A DNA stretch of 33,896 bases from Paracoccaceae bacterium (lineage in GTDB: Bacteria > Pseudomonadota > Alphaproteobacteria > Rhodobacterales > Rhodobacteraceae), in contig JAGQRV010000031.1 of the NCBI GenBank assembly GCA_020425125.1, positions 1 through 33,896 of the forward strand. The letters run 5' to 3'. Within the stretch, counting starts at the first letter, position 1. The number at the start of each line of letters is the position of its first letter. Shown here piece after piece: positions 19,145 to 27,745 of this stretch. The notes beneath the pieces are model-generated. The model did no database searches, had not been told where the DNA came from, and was given only the letters and a program-made list of their open reading frames with translations. The position numbers were made by a program, and so were the translations under genes.

Positions 19145-19331
19145 CCCGCCCGGCTCGGTCCCGGCCGCACGGCGAGGCCGGCGTGCGATATCGTGGACGG
19201 TTCGGCCCTTCGTGTGCACCTCGTGCATCCATTTGGCCGCGCGCACATTTGCGCGAGACCCGGTCCGGGTGTCTGGCGTCCCAGGCGGCCCGGGGCAATA
19301 GTCCGGCCACCGCAAGCGTCGCCGAGGCTCC

Positions 19332-20078
19332 ATGACCCGCCTTGCCCTCTCCGCCATCGTCTCGGCCTTCGCCGCCGCCGCGGCCGCCGACGGTCCGGGC
19401 TGGACGCCGCCCGTCGACGCCTGGTTCGAATCGCCGGGCGATGTCTACCCGCACCGCATTCTCGGCAGCATCCCGGAATACTTCGTCCTCGCCGTCCGAG
19501 ACCGGACAGGGCGCGAGACCCGCGTCGATCTCCGCGATCGCCCCGGCCCACCCCATGTCTTCGAGGACGTGGCGCCGCGCCTCGCCGATGCCGATGGCGA
19601 CGGACAGGCGGATGTCGTCGTGGTGGAAACCGACCTCGCCCGCGGCGCGCAGCTCGCGGTCTATTCCTTGCGCCGGGGCCGGCTCGACAGGATTGCGGCC
19701 ACCCCGCCGATCGGGGACCGTTTCCGCTGGCTCGCCCCGGTCGCCATCGCCGATCTCGACGGCGACGGGGTGACCGACCTCGCCTATGTCGAGACGCCGC
19801 ATGTGGCGCCGAGGCTCCGGGTCTGGACCTGGGCGCCGGGCGGGCTGACCGTCCGCGCCGACCTGCCGGGCGTGACCAACCACCGGATCGGCGACGAGAC
19901 GATTTCGGGCGGTCTCAGAAATTGCGGCGCGGGACCCGAGATGGTGCTTGCCACCCCGGACTGGCGGGGACTCGTGGCGGTCCGGCTGCGGGCCGACGCG
20001 CTGGCTGCCGGGCCGGTTGCGGGCACGCCGGACGCGGCCGGATACGCCGCCGCGCTGGACTGCCGCGGACCCGGCTGA
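19332..20078 (+). CDS. Secreted FG-GAP/VCBS-repeat protein
   Basis: A 248-residue exported protein. The signal peptide is MTRLALSAIVSAFAAAAAADG with cleavage near residue 19. Two calcium-loop-like repeats, DADGDGQADVVVVE (about residue 84) and DLDGDGVTDLAYVE (about 143), are typical of FG-GAP/VCBS beta-propeller blades, and weaker blades surround them. The family binds ligands or ions outside the cell or in the periplasm; no enzyme motif is seen. A similar set of short, two-blade proteins is common in Rhodobacteraceae. The gene ends convergent with purD, 123 bases apart. Confidence 0.78.
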   Translation: MTRLALSAIVSAFAAAAAADGPGWTPPVDAWFESPGDVYPHRILGSIPEYFVLAVRDRTGRETRVDLRDRPGPPHVFEDVAPRLADADGDGQADVVVVETDLARGAQLAVYSLRRGRLDRIAATPPIGDRFRWLAPVAIADLDGDGVTDLAYVETPHVAPRLRVWTWAPGGLTVRADLPGVTNHRIGDETISGGLRNCGAGPEMVLATPDWRGLVAVRLRADALAAGPVAGTPDAAGYAAALDCRGPG

Positions 20079-20201
20079 GCTCGCCGGTGCCGGAGTCGCC
20101 ATCGCCGGAACGGAGCGCGAACGAAAATGTGCAAACCGTCACTTTGCCAAATTCTGAATCGGCCCGGAGTGCGGTTCCGTGCGCCGTCGGGCCGCGCCGG
20201 A

Positions 20202-21473
20202 TCAGTCCTTTCCCAGCGCCCGCCATCCGATGTCGCGGCGGAACACCCCGCCCGGCCAGTCCACTGCCTCGGCCAGCGCATAGGCGCGCGCGCGCGCCTC
20301 GGCCAGGCTCGCGCCGCGCGCCGTCGCGTTCAGGACGCGCCCGCCATTGGCCGTGATCCGGCCGTCGACCTCGCGCGTGCCGGCGTGAAAAACCATGTGA
20401 AAACTGTCGCTTGGAAGGTCGTCGAGGCCGCCGATCACGTCCCCCTTGCGGTAGGCGCCGGGATAGCCCGCGGCGGCCAGCACCACCGTCATCGCGTGGT
20501 CGTCGGCCCAGTGGACCTGCATCTCGGCCAGCCGCCCCTCGGCGCAGGCATGCATCAGGTCGAAGGCCTGCGCGCCGAGCCTGAGCATCAGCACCTGGCA
20601 TTCCGGATCGCCGAACCGGACATTGTACTCGACCAGCCGCGGCTGCCCGTCCCGGATCATCAAACCCGCGTAAAGCACTCCAGAATAAGGCATTCCTCGC
20701 GCCGCCATCTCGCGCAGGGTGGGCCGGACGATGCGCTCCATCGCCGCTTCGGTCACTGCGTCGGTCATCACCGGTGCGGGCGAATAGGCGCCCATGCCGC
20801 CGGTATTCGGACCGGTGTCGCCCTCGCCGATGCGCTTGTGATCCTGCGCGGTGCCGATCGCCAGCGCGGTCTCTCCGTCGCACAGGACGAAGAAGCTGGC
20901 TTCCTCGCCCTCCATGAATTCCTCGATCACCACTTCGGCACCCGCGCCGCCAAAGGCGCCGCCGAACATTTCCTCAATTGCATCAATGGCTTGGTGTTTG
21001 TCCATCGCCACGACAACGCCCTTGCCCGCAGCCAGCCCGTCGGCCTTGACCACGATCGGCGCGCCCGTCTTGCGCACATGCGCAAGCGCCGCCTCCCGGT
21101 CGGAAAAGCGGGCCCAGGCCGCGGTCGGTGCCCCGGCGGCGTCGCAGATCTCCTTGGTGAAGGCCTTCGACGCCTCCAGCCGCGCCGCATCCGCCGACGG
21201 CCCGAAACAGAGAATCCCCGCCGCACGCACTTCGTCTGCCACGCCGGCCGCCAGTGGCGCCTCGGGGCCGACGATGACGAAATCGATCGCGTTCTCGGCG
21301 GCGAACTGCGCCACGGCGGCACCGTCATCGATGTCGAGTTCGGCGCATTCGGCGATCCGCGCGATCCCGGCATTGCCCGGCGCGACGACCAGCCGGTCGC
21401 ATTTCGGGTTCTGCAGTGCCGCCCAGGCCAGCGCATGCTCGCGCCCGCCGCTGCCGAGGATCAGAATGTTCAT
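20202..21473 (-). CDS. purD: Phosphoribosylamine-glycine ligase
   Basis: It forms glycinamide ribonucleotide from phosphoribosylamine, glycine and ATP, the second step of de novo purine synthesis. The 423-residue protein has the N-terminal MNILILGSGGREHALAWA, the ATP-grasp core with IVVKADGLAAGKGVVVA, the signature NTGGMGAYSPAP and the metal-binding VEYNVRFGDPECQVLM. Length is normal. GAAGGAGG about 9 bases before the ATG at 21473 is an excellent ribosome site. The gene stands alone, divergent from the 83-residue protein and xseA, so it has its own promoter within 21474-21651. Confidence 0.96.
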   Translation of the reverse strand: MNILILGSGGREHALAWAALQNPKCDRLVVAPGNAGIARIAECAELDIDDGAAVAQFAAENAIDFVIVGPEAPLAAGVADEVRAAGILCFGPSADAARLEASKAFTKEICDAAGAPTAAWARFSDREAALAHVRKTGAPIVVKADGLAAGKGVVVAMDKHQAIDAIEEMFGGAFGGAGAEVVIEEFMEGEEASFFVLCDGETALAIGTAQDHKRIGEGDTGPNTGGMGAYSPAPVMTDAVTEAAMERIVRPTLREMAARGMPYSGVLYAGLMIRDGQPRLVEYNVRFGDPECQVLMLRLGAQAFDLMHACAEGRLAEMQVHWADDHAMTVVLAAAGYPGAYRKGDVIGGLDDLPSDSFHMVFHAGTREVDGRITANGGRVLNATARGASLAEARARAYALAEAVDWPGGVFRRDIGWRALGKD

Positions 21474-21651
21474 GGCTGCCGGCCTCCTTCGTCGCCCTGC
21501 CTCCTACGCAGGCGGCCCGAAGTTAGCAAGGCACCGCTGACCCGGATGCCGTGTTGCCATCGCCATGGCGTCGCCCGGCAATGTGAGGTATGATACAACC
21601 ATAGGTGGTTCGTGCTGTGGCCGGATTGCGGCCGCAGGGAGGAGCAGGAAC

Positions 21652-21903
21652 ATGACCGAAGTCAAGATGATGACCTATTTCGTGACCTTTGAGCCCGGAC
21701 GGGACGGCCAGCACGTCGTCCATTCGGAACGCTGCCAGGTCCTGATCCGCGGCGAGACCGACGAAGTCGGGGCCTTCGCGGACAGCACGGCGGCGGTGCG
21801 GCTGGTGCAGGCGCTCTACGACCCCGTGATCGCCTGTCCGATCTGCTGCGGCGCAGGCCAGTCCCGCGCCAGGCTGGCGGTCGCGGAGGCACAGGGGGGC
21901 TGA
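21652..21903 (+). CDS. Small Cys-rich protein, possible zinc module
   Basis: An 83-residue cytoplasmic protein. After the strand-like TYFVTFEPGRDGQ comes VVHSERCQVL, then a helix (STAAVRLVQALYD), then VIACPICCGAG. The order His-x3-Cys ... Cys-x2-Cys resembles small Ada-like zinc-binding folds, but the match is loose and no family is claimed. GGGAGGAG at 21638-21645 supports the ATG at 21652; an ATG at 21565 would read through it. It precedes xseA by 57 bases on the same strand. Confidence 0.6.
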   Translation: MTEVKMMTYFVTFEPGRDGQHVVHSERCQVLIRGETDEVGAFADSTAAVRLVQALYDPVIACPICCGAGQSRARLAVAEAQGG

Positions 21904-21960
21904 CGCCCTTCCATCCGTTCCGCCGCCGGTCTAGCGTGGCGATCCCCGACGGAGGGCGCG

Positions 21961-23604
21961 ATGGACCTTTTCGACGATGGCGACCGGACCGGCGACAATG
22001 CGCCGGAATACACCGTCTCCGAGATTTCGGGGGCGGTGAAGCGTGTGATCGAAGGCGGGTTTTCCCGGATTCGCGTGCGCGGCGAGGTCAGCCGGGTCTC
22101 GCGGCCACGCTCGGGGCATCTCTATTTCGATCTGAAGGACGATCGATCGGTGCTGGCCGGCGTGGTCTGGAAGGGTCAGGCGGCGCGGCTGGCCGCCCAA
22201 CCGGAAGAGGGACTCGAAGTCGTCGCGACCGGGCGGCTCACCACCTTTCCGGGCCAGTCCCGCTACCAGATGGTGATCGATAGCCTTGCACCCGCAGGGG
22301 TCGGCGCGCTGATGGCGATGCTCGAGAAGCGCAAGAAGGCGCTGGAGGCCGAGGGGCTGTTCGCGCCGGACCGCAAGCGCCCGCTGCCGTATCTGCCCGA
22401 AGTGATCGGCGTGGTGACGTCGCCTTCGGGCGCGGTGATCCGCGACATTCTCCACCGCCTGCGCGAGCGGTTTCCGCGCAAGGTGCTGGTCTGGCCGGTC
22501 GCGGTGCAGGGCGACAGATGCGCCCCCGATGTGGCGCGGGCCATCGAGGGCTTCAACCGCCTGACCCCCGGCGGGGCGTTGCCCCGGCCGGACCTGCTGA
22601 TCGTCGCGCGGGGCGGCGGGTCGATCGAGGATCTCTGGGGATTCAACGAGGAGATCGTGGTCCGGGCCGCAGCGGCCTCGCGGATCCCGCTGATCTCTGC
22701 AGTCGGGCACGAGACCGACACCACGCTGGTCGATTTCGCCGCCGACCGGCGCGCGCCAACCCCTACCGCGGCGGCCGAAATGGCAGTGCCGGTCCGGGCC
22801 GAGCTGCTCGCCTGGACCGGGACGCAGGGGGCGCGGCTGACTGCGGCGGCGACGCGTGGGCTGGGTCAGCGCGGCCAGCGGCTGCGCGATCTCGCCCGGG
22901 CTTTGCCGCGACCCGAAGAGCTGACCCAAGGACCGGCACAGCGGCTCGACCATCTGGCCGAGCGGCTGCCGCGCGCGCTCAAGGCACGGCTCGGACGGCT
23001 GGAACTGCGACTCGGCAAGGCGGCGGCGGTGCTGAGGCCGGCGACCCTTGCCGCGCAGGCGCGGGTCGACCGCCGCCGGGTCATCGAGACGGATCGGCGA
23101 CTCGCCGCTGCGCTGCGCCTGCGTCGCAGCAAGGCCGAAGCCCGGCTCCGTGAGACCGGGCCGCGACTGGTCCCGGCCTTCCGGTCAAGCCTCGGCAACC
23201 ACAGGATCCGGCTGACCCGGTCTGCCGCCCGGCTGAGCCTGCGGCCGGTCCGCATCCAGATCGCACGGCTGCCGGGCGAGTTGCGCCGGGTGGCGCGGCG
23301 TCTGGGCGCGGCCGAGCAGGCGCTTCTCGGCCGCAGCCGCGACCGCCTCGCCGGGGCGGGGCGGCTGCTGGAGACCTTGAGCTATGGCGCGACGCTTGCC
23401 CGCGGCTACGCGGTGATCTGGGGCGCCGGAACGGTCGTCACCAGCGCCGAGGCCGCGCGCGCCCAGCCCTTAGTGGAGATCGAGTTCCGCGATGGCCGCC
23501 TTCCGGTCCGTCCTGCTGAGAGCGGTCCTCCGGCCGGCCCGGCCACACCGCGCCAACGCCGGAAGCGCGGGGGGGCGGGACAGAAGTCGCTGTTCGACGA
23601 GTGA
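21961..23604 (+). CDS. xseA: Exodeoxyribonuclease VII large subunit
   Basis: Catalytic subunit of the nuclease that degrades single-stranded DNA to short oligonucleotides in mismatch and recombination repair. It has 547 residues, longer than the about 450 of E. coli because of an extended Arg/Leu/Ala-rich helical stalk (about residues 290-470). The N-terminal OB-fold contains [22 protein letters not shown]. The core shows [45 protein letters not shown] and [28 protein letters not shown], the full conserved set. The tail ends KSLFDE. GGAGG precedes the ATG. xseB is not in the window. Confidence 0.95.
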   Translation: MDLFDDGDRTGDNAPEYTVSEISGAVKRVIEGGFSRIRVRGEVSRVSRPRSGHLYFDLKDDRSVLAGVVWKGQAARLAAQPEEGLEVVATGRLTTFPGQSRYQMVIDSLAPAGVGALMAMLEKRKKALEAEGLFAPDRKRPLPYLPEVIGVVTSPSGAVIRDILHRLRERFPRKVLVWPVAVQGDRCAPDVARAIEGFNRLTPGGALPRPDLLIVARGGGSIEDLWGFNEEIVVRAAAASRIPLISAVGHETDTTLVDFAADRRAPTPTAAAEMAVPVRAELLAWTGTQGARLTAAATRGLGQRGQRLRDLARALPRPEELTQGPAQRLDHLAERLPRALKARLGRLELRLGKAAAVLRPATLAAQARVDRRRVIETDRRLAAALRLRRSKAEARLRETGPRLVPAFRSSLGNHRIRLTRSAARLSLRPVRIQIARLPGELRRVARRLGAAEQALLGRSRDRLAGAGRLLETLSYGATLARGYAVIWGAGTVVTSAEAARAQPLVEIEFRDGRLPVRPAESGPPAGPATPRQRRKRGGAGQKSLFDE

Positions 23605-23625
23605 CGCGATCCTGCCGGCGCGCGC

Positions 23626-24024
23626 TCAGACTCCTACGCGCGGCCCGCGGCAGACCATCGGTCCGCGGCTCCGGCTGACCTCGTAAAGGGCCGATCCGTC
23701 GGGCTCCTCCACGGGGCGCGCGCTGATGCCGCTGTCGGCATGGTAGAAATGCCAGCACTGGGTCCGGTCATAGGCCTCGTAAGCGAAGCAGATCGCATCG
23801 CCTTCGGGAAACCACGTCCCCTCGACGCAGTCGCCGTCGAGAAAGGACCAGCGCACGTGCCGGTCCGGCAGGTATTCCTCGATGCCGTAGGGGCCGGCGT
23901 CGTTGCCGTAGATCAATGTCTTTCCCTGCGTGTAGGCGTCGAATTCGTCCGCCCCGATCGGCTGGTCCGCGCAGGCGGGACCGGCGAGAAGCAGGGCAAG
24001 ACAGGCAGCGCGGAGCAGGGGCAT
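23626..24024 (-). CDS. Small secreted protein, unknown function
   Basis: A 132-residue exported protein. The signal peptide MPLLRAACLALLLAGPACA ends in a typical Ala-x-Ala-like site. The mature part has cysteines in DGDCVEGTWF, AICFAYE, RTQCWHFYH and MVCRGP, likely two disulfides, and several Trp/Tyr residues. The pattern of a glycine-tyrosine strand followed by G-x-W and C...C resembles short lipocalin-like periplasmic proteins of Rhodobacterales (perhaps DUF995-like), but that is only an impression. GAGGA upstream of 24024 sets the start; an earlier ATG would precede the signal peptide by 50 residues. It converges with xseA. Confidence 0.65.
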   Translation of the reverse strand: MPLLRAACLALLLAGPACADQPIGADEFDAYTQGKTLIYGNDAGPYGIEEYLPDRHVRWSFLDGDCVEGTWFPEGDAICFAYEAYDRTQCWHFYHADSGISARPVEEPDGSALYEVSRSRGPMVCRGPRVGV

Positions 24025-24272
24025 GGGAAGTCCTCGATCGACGGCGCGTTCCGAGTCTTGGGTCGCCTGTCGGGTGTGGTCAAGGGCGGCGCGCCGATTG
24101 TGCCGCGATGTTGACCGTTGCCGCTGCGGAAATGGTGTGCGGCCGACTTGTCCATGGCGCAGTTCGCGCCCCATGTGTCGTGCGGGCGCCGGCGCCGTCC
24201 GAGGAAACGTGCGGGGCCTTCCATCCCACGGCCGGGGCGGTTAGGGAGAGGCGCAATCCGCCGGGGGTGTCG

Positions 24273-25421
24273 ATGTCGTTCTTTTCCAAGCTCAAGGACC
24301 GGATGTTCAAGTCCTCCTCGAAGCTCGAGGCGGGGCTCGATGCCATCGTCTCGGACGACCAGGAGCAGGCACCGCCCACCGAGGCCGGTCCTCCGCCGGC
24401 GGTACAGTCGCCGGACGCAGCAGCCGCGGCGCCGCAGGACGTGCCCGCGTCTCAGCAGGAGCCGGTCCCGAATCCGGCGCCGGCGCCTGTCGCGCCGTCA
24501 GCACCTGCGGCAGCGCCCGAGCCCGCGGCATCGCGCCCCGGACTGCTGGGGCGCCTGATCGGGCGAAAGCCGGGCGCCGACGCGCCGCGCCGGGCTCTCG
24601 ACGACGCGATGCTCGAAGAGATCGAAGAGGTGCTGATCGCTGCGGATATGGGAGTCGACACCGCCGCCCGCGTCACCGCGGCGATGGCGCAGGGCCGCCT
24701 GGGGGCTCGCCTGACCGCGCGGGAGCTCCGCGAGATCCTGGCGGGCGAGATCGCGCGGATCATGGAGAATGTGGCGAAGCCGCTGCCGCTTTACGGCAAG
24801 CGGCCGCAGGTCGTGCTGGTCGTGGGCGTGAACGGCTCGGGCAAGACGACGACGATTGGCAAGCTTGCCGCGCAGTTCCGGGCCGCGGGCAAGAACGTGG
24901 TGATTGCGGCGGGCGACACCTTCCGCGCCGCCGCGGTCGAGCAGCTGCAGATCTGGGGCGAGCGCGCCGGGGTTCCGGTGATGACGGCGCCGCGGGGCTC
25001 GGACCCGGCGAGCCTTGCCTTCGACGCGATGGCGCGGGCCGAGGCCGAAGGGGCCGACCTTCTGATGATCGACACCGCCGGTCGGCTGCAGAACCGGGCC
25101 GACCTGATGGCGGAGCTGGAAAAGATCGTGCGGGTGATCCGCAAGCGCGATCCCGAGGCGCCACACAACACCATCCTCGTGCTCGATGCCACGACCGGGC
25201 AGAATGCCCTGAGCCAGGTGGAGATCTTCCAGAAGCTCGCCGATGTGTCGGGTCTGGTGATGACCAAGCTTGACGGCACCGCCAAGGGCGGTGTGCTGGT
25301 GGCGCTCGCCGACCGGTTCGGACTGCCGATCCACGCCATCGGCGTGGGCGAGCAGATCGATGACCTTGCCGCGTTCGACCCCGAGGAATTCGCCGCCGCG
25401 CTGACCGGGCTCGACGGCTGA
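24273..25421 (+). CDS. ftsY: Signal recognition particle receptor FtsY
   Basis: The GTPase receives SRP-ribosome complexes at the inner membrane and hands them to SecYEG. It has 382 residues. The first amphipathic stretch, MSFFSKLKDRMFKSSSKL, can bind lipid. A Pro/Ala/Glu-rich A-region runs to about residue 95. The N domain follows (LDDAMLEEIEEVLIAADMG), then the G domain: P-loop GVNGSGKTTT from residue 185, AAGDTFRAAAVEQL, DTAGR at 267-271, TKLDGTAKGG and GVGEQIDDLAAFDPEEF. All SRP-GTPase motifs are intact. The frame is open far upstream, but this start is the family start. The 250 bases upstream hold no other gene. Confidence 0.95.
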   Translation: MSFFSKLKDRMFKSSSKLEAGLDAIVSDDQEQAPPTEAGPPPAVQSPDAAAAAPQDVPASQQEPVPNPAPAPVAPSAPAAAPEPAASRPGLLGRLIGRKPGADAPRRALDDAMLEEIEEVLIAADMGVDTAARVTAAMAQGRLGARLTARELREILAGEIARIMENVAKPLPLYGKRPQVVLVVGVNGSGKTTTIGKLAAQFRAAGKNVVIAAGDTFRAAAVEQLQIWGERAGVPVMTAPRGSDPASLAFDAMARAEAEGADLLMIDTAGRLQNRADLMAELEKIVRVIRKRDPEAPHNTILVLDATTGQNALSQVEIFQKLADVSGLVMTKLDGTAKGGVLVALADRFGLPIHAIGVGEQIDDLAAFDPEEFAAALTGLDG

Positions 25422-25425
25422 CGGA

Positions 25426-25599
25426 TCAGCCGAGCCAGCGTTCGAGAGCGCCCAGTGCCGTGAGAATGAGCCGCGCGAGAAGGGAGGCCGCTCCGGCCAG
25501 TGCCAGCTTGCCGGTGCCGGGTCGACTGGGTCCTCAGTGTGCGCCAACGCCGGCGGGAACCCGGTCGAGGAACAGGTCCGGCGCGGGCGTTGCAGTCAT
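25426..25599 (-). pseudogene. Small membrane-protein-like frame interrupted by TGA
   Basis: From the ATG at 25597-25599 the frame reads 21 residues (MTATPAPDLFLDRVPAGVGAH) and stops at TGA (25534-25536). The same frame then continues 35 codons to a second stop at 25426, ending LALAGAASLLARLILTALGALERWLG, a plausible single membrane helix. No start codon lies between the TGA and the hydrophobic part. Either this is a decayed 57-residue gene, a sequencing difference, or two unrelated pieces. Its end is 4 bases from the ftsY stop, convergent. Confidence 0.3.
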
Positions 25600-25656
25600 C
25601 GTGGCACTTTCCCGCGCCCGTCGGACACATGAAGCCAACATGCGCAAGGCCGCGGC

Positions 25657-26559
25657 ATGAGCGCCTGGCTCGTTTCGCTTGCCGGCACCGAGGCGGGGGC
25701 GCAGCTGGCGACGCTCCTCGCGCTCAGCGCCGCCTTCCTTCACGCGATCTTCGGGGCGATCCAGAAGGGGCGGCATGATCCCTGGCTGACGCGCGGGGCG
25801 ATCGATGCCTGCTACGGGCTGATGGCGCTGCCGCTTGCTCTGCTGGCGGTGCCGTGGCCCGAGCCGCACATGTGGCCGATCTTCGCCGGGGTCTTTGTCA
25901 TCCATACCGGCTACAAGCTGTTCCAGGCGATGGCGTATACGCGCGGTGCCTACACGGTGGTCTATCCGGTGGTGCGCGGCACCGGGCCGCTCTTCACCGT
26001 GATCGGCGCCTGGCTTGTCTTCGGCGAGCCGTTCGCGATCCTGCAATGGGCCGGGGTCGGGGTGCTGGTCAGCGGCATCTTCGGGCTGGCGGCGTACAAT
26101 CTGCGGCACGTCCTTGTCGGGCGGGAGCAGCTTGTTCCGGCGCTGTGGCTGGCGGTGGCGACCGGCGGGTTCGTGGCGCTTTACACGACCTTCGACGCGT
26201 ACGGCATCCGGGCGACCGCGGATCCTTTCACCTTTCTGGCCTGGTTCTTCTTGCTCGACAGCCTGACCATGCCGGCCCTCGCGATCCGGCGCTGGCGCCG
26301 AATGGCGGATCCTCCGGCGCTTCTGCCGCTGTTCCGGCGGGGTTTCTTCGGCGCCCTCGTCGCCTTTGGCAGTTTCGGTACGGTGATGCTCGCGACCCGG
26401 ATCGGCAAGGTCGGAGAGGCCGCGGTGCTGCGGGAGACCTCGCCGGTCTTCGCCGCGCTGATCGGCTGGCTGGTGCTGAAGGAGCCGGTGGGGCCCCGGC
26501 GGGCCGGCCTGATCGGCCTTATCGCGCTGGGGGCAGTGATCGTCGAACTGGGCGGCTGA
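25657..26559 (+). CDS. EamA/DMT-family permease
   Basis: A 300-residue inner-membrane protein with ten hydrophobic helices arranged as two EamA repeats. The first repeat includes FAGVFVIHTGYKLFQAMAYTRGAYTVVYPVVRGTGPLF, with the conserved end-of-repeat segment GEPFAILQWAGVGVLVSGI. The second ends VLRETSPVFAALIGWLVLKEPVGPRRAGLIGLIALGAVIVELGG. The substrate is unknown for this subgroup. It follows ftsY in the order ftsY-EamA-yciB, an arrangement I associate with Rhodobacterales. The start at 25657 has only a weak ribosome site (AAGG about 10 bases upstream). Confidence 0.87.
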   Translation: MSAWLVSLAGTEAGAQLATLLALSAAFLHAIFGAIQKGRHDPWLTRGAIDACYGLMALPLALLAVPWPEPHMWPIFAGVFVIHTGYKLFQAMAYTRGAYTVVYPVVRGTGPLFTVIGAWLVFGEPFAILQWAGVGVLVSGIFGLAAYNLRHVLVGREQLVPALWLAVATGGFVALYTTFDAYGIRATADPFTFLAWFFLLDSLTMPALAIRRWRRMADPPALLPLFRRGFFGALVAFGSFGTVMLATRIGKVGEAAVLRETSPVFAALIGWLVLKEPVGPRRAGLIGLIALGAVIVELGG

Positions 26560-26711
26560 GCGCATCCGGGTGTGCCGGTCGCCAACTGGGGCGGCGTGTG
26601 CGCCGGCTGGATCGCCGTTGAACGGGCCGTGATCGGCTGCCGCAGGGCGTGTCTGGCAATGCGGAACGGCATCGCGTAAGGAAGGCCCCGACCGCAGCCG
26701 GCGAGAGGCCC

Positions 26712-27320
26712 ATGGAAACGCGCAAGATCAATCCGGTGCTGAAATTCGGGCTGGAACTGGGGCCGGTGCTGGCGTTCTTCGCCGCCTACGTGCTGCTGCG
26801 CGACCGGGTCTTCACCGTGGCAGGCACCGAGTATTCGGGCTTCATCGTCGCCACCGCGCTCTTCATCCCCATTCTTCTGGCCGCGACCGGTGCGCTCTGG
26901 GCGCTGACCGGGCGGCTCTCGAAGATGCAGGTGGTCACCGCTGTGCTGGTCGTCGTCTTCGGCGGCATGTCCATCGCCTTCAACGACGAACGCTTCTTCA
27001 AGATGAAGCCGACCATCATCTATGCGCTGTTCGCGGCCATTCTCGGCTTCGGGCTGCTGCGCGGCGAAAGCTATCTTCAGGTGGTGATGGAAGAAGTCGT
27101 GCCGCTGGACCGCGCCGGCTGGATGATCCTGACCCGGCGGGTGGCCCTGCTTTTCGCCGGTCTGATGGTGGCAAACGAGGTGATCTGGCGGACCTTCTCG
27201 ACCGACGCCTGGGTCAATTTCAAGACCTTTGGCCTGCCCGTCGCGACGGTGGCCTTCTTCATGGCGCAGGGCCGGCTGATCGAGCGTCATGCGATCAAGA
27301 AGGACGGCAAGGACGTCTGA
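26712..27320 (+). CDS. yciB: Inner-membrane-spanning protein YciB/IspZ (septation protein A family)
   Basis: A 202-residue protein with five or six membrane helices. It opens with NPVLKFGLELGPVLAFFAAY and contains the family block AFNDERFFKMKPTIIYALFA. LDRAGWMILTRRVALLFAGLMVANEVIWRTFSTDAWVNFKTFG is also typical of YciB/IspZ. The family is linked to cell-envelope synthesis and intracellular septation in enterobacteria and Shigella. The start at 26712 follows GAGAGG; a longer frame from 26649 lacks family sequence. Alphaproteobacterial members are often annotated as septation protein IspZ. Confidence 0.92.
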   Translation: METRKINPVLKFGLELGPVLAFFAAYVLLRDRVFTVAGTEYSGFIVATALFIPILLAATGALWALTGRLSKMQVVTAVLVVVFGGMSIAFNDERFFKMKPTIIYALFAAILGFGLLRGESYLQVVMEEVVPLDRAGWMILTRRVALLFAGLMVANEVIWRTFSTDAWVNFKTFGLPVATVAFFMAQGRLIERHAIKKDGKDV

Positions 27321-27323
27321 GCG

Positions 27324-27340
27324 TCAGGCGCTCCGCCTGA
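27324..27340 (+). terminator. Hairpin after yciB
   Basis: TCAGGCG and CGCCTGA form a perfect 7-base stem with a 3-base loop, starting 4 bases after the yciB stop. No T-run follows, so it is a possible terminator or mRNA 3' end. Confidence 0.5.
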
Positions 27341-27643
27341 ACAGTGCCTTACGTGCGCGCGGGTCGGTGAAATCGGAGTGCTTTTCGCGACGTGCGCCAG
27401 GCGGCGCGGAACACCCGGCCGGCTTGCGCAGGCGGTGAGCCACCGAGACATGTGCAGATTGTCCGCGATCACCGGCTCCTGGTTCTACCCCCGCGACGCC
27501 CAGTTCCATATCGCCATGTCGGCGATCGGGACGAACCGGACGCCGACGAACTCGCTGTCCAGGCGGAGCCGTTTGAGCACTGCCGGGGACCGCGTCCGCG
27601 GTGCTGGATCCTTGACGCGGCGGCTGTTCAGGATTAGGGCGAG
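27341..27643. other. Intergenic stretch without a supported gene
   Basis: About 300 bases between yciB and the riboswitch. Short frames exist on both strands, but none has a ribosome site and recognisable protein sequence together. Part of it (about 27515-27550) translates to MSAIGTNRT on the plus strand and RFVPIAD on the minus strand, pieces resembling noncoding repeat-derived peptides predicted in rhizobial genomes. It must hold the promoter of metZ, but no clear -35/-10 is visible. Confidence 0.5.
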
Positions 27644-27700
27644 CGCGTGGCGATTTGTTGCCGGATTGCGGGCCACGTTAAACATGCCGCTAAAGAGGTA
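27644..27700 (+). ncRNA. SAM-II riboswitch controlling metZ
   Basis: The aptamer fits the SAM-II (metA motif) pseudoknot known from alphaproteobacterial methionine genes. P1 is CGTGGC (27646-27651) with GCCACG (27672-27677). The loop carries GATTTGTTGCCGGATTGC, close to the conserved GATTT...CCG.ATTGC. The pseudoknot stem P2 is GCGG (27668-27671) with CCGC (27687-27690), followed by the conserved GCTAAAG-AGG. Binding of S-adenosylmethionine is expected to close the pseudoknot and reduce metZ expression. It ends about 45 bases before the metZ ATG. Confidence 0.93.
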
Positions 27701-27745
27701 AGGCCCAGGCCAGCCCTTCCCCGGTGTATTGCGAAGGAGACGTCC

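Noticed and set aside
19240-19255. Inverted repeat CGCGC-ACATTT-GCGCG upstream of the FG-GAP gene as an attachment or dif-like site
   Set aside because: Too short, not like any dif or att consensus known to me, and GC dyads of this size are expected by chance here.
25534-25536. Selenocysteine insertion at the in-frame TGA
   Set aside because: No recognisable selenoprotein family, no redox context around the codon and no clear insertion-element hairpin directly after it.
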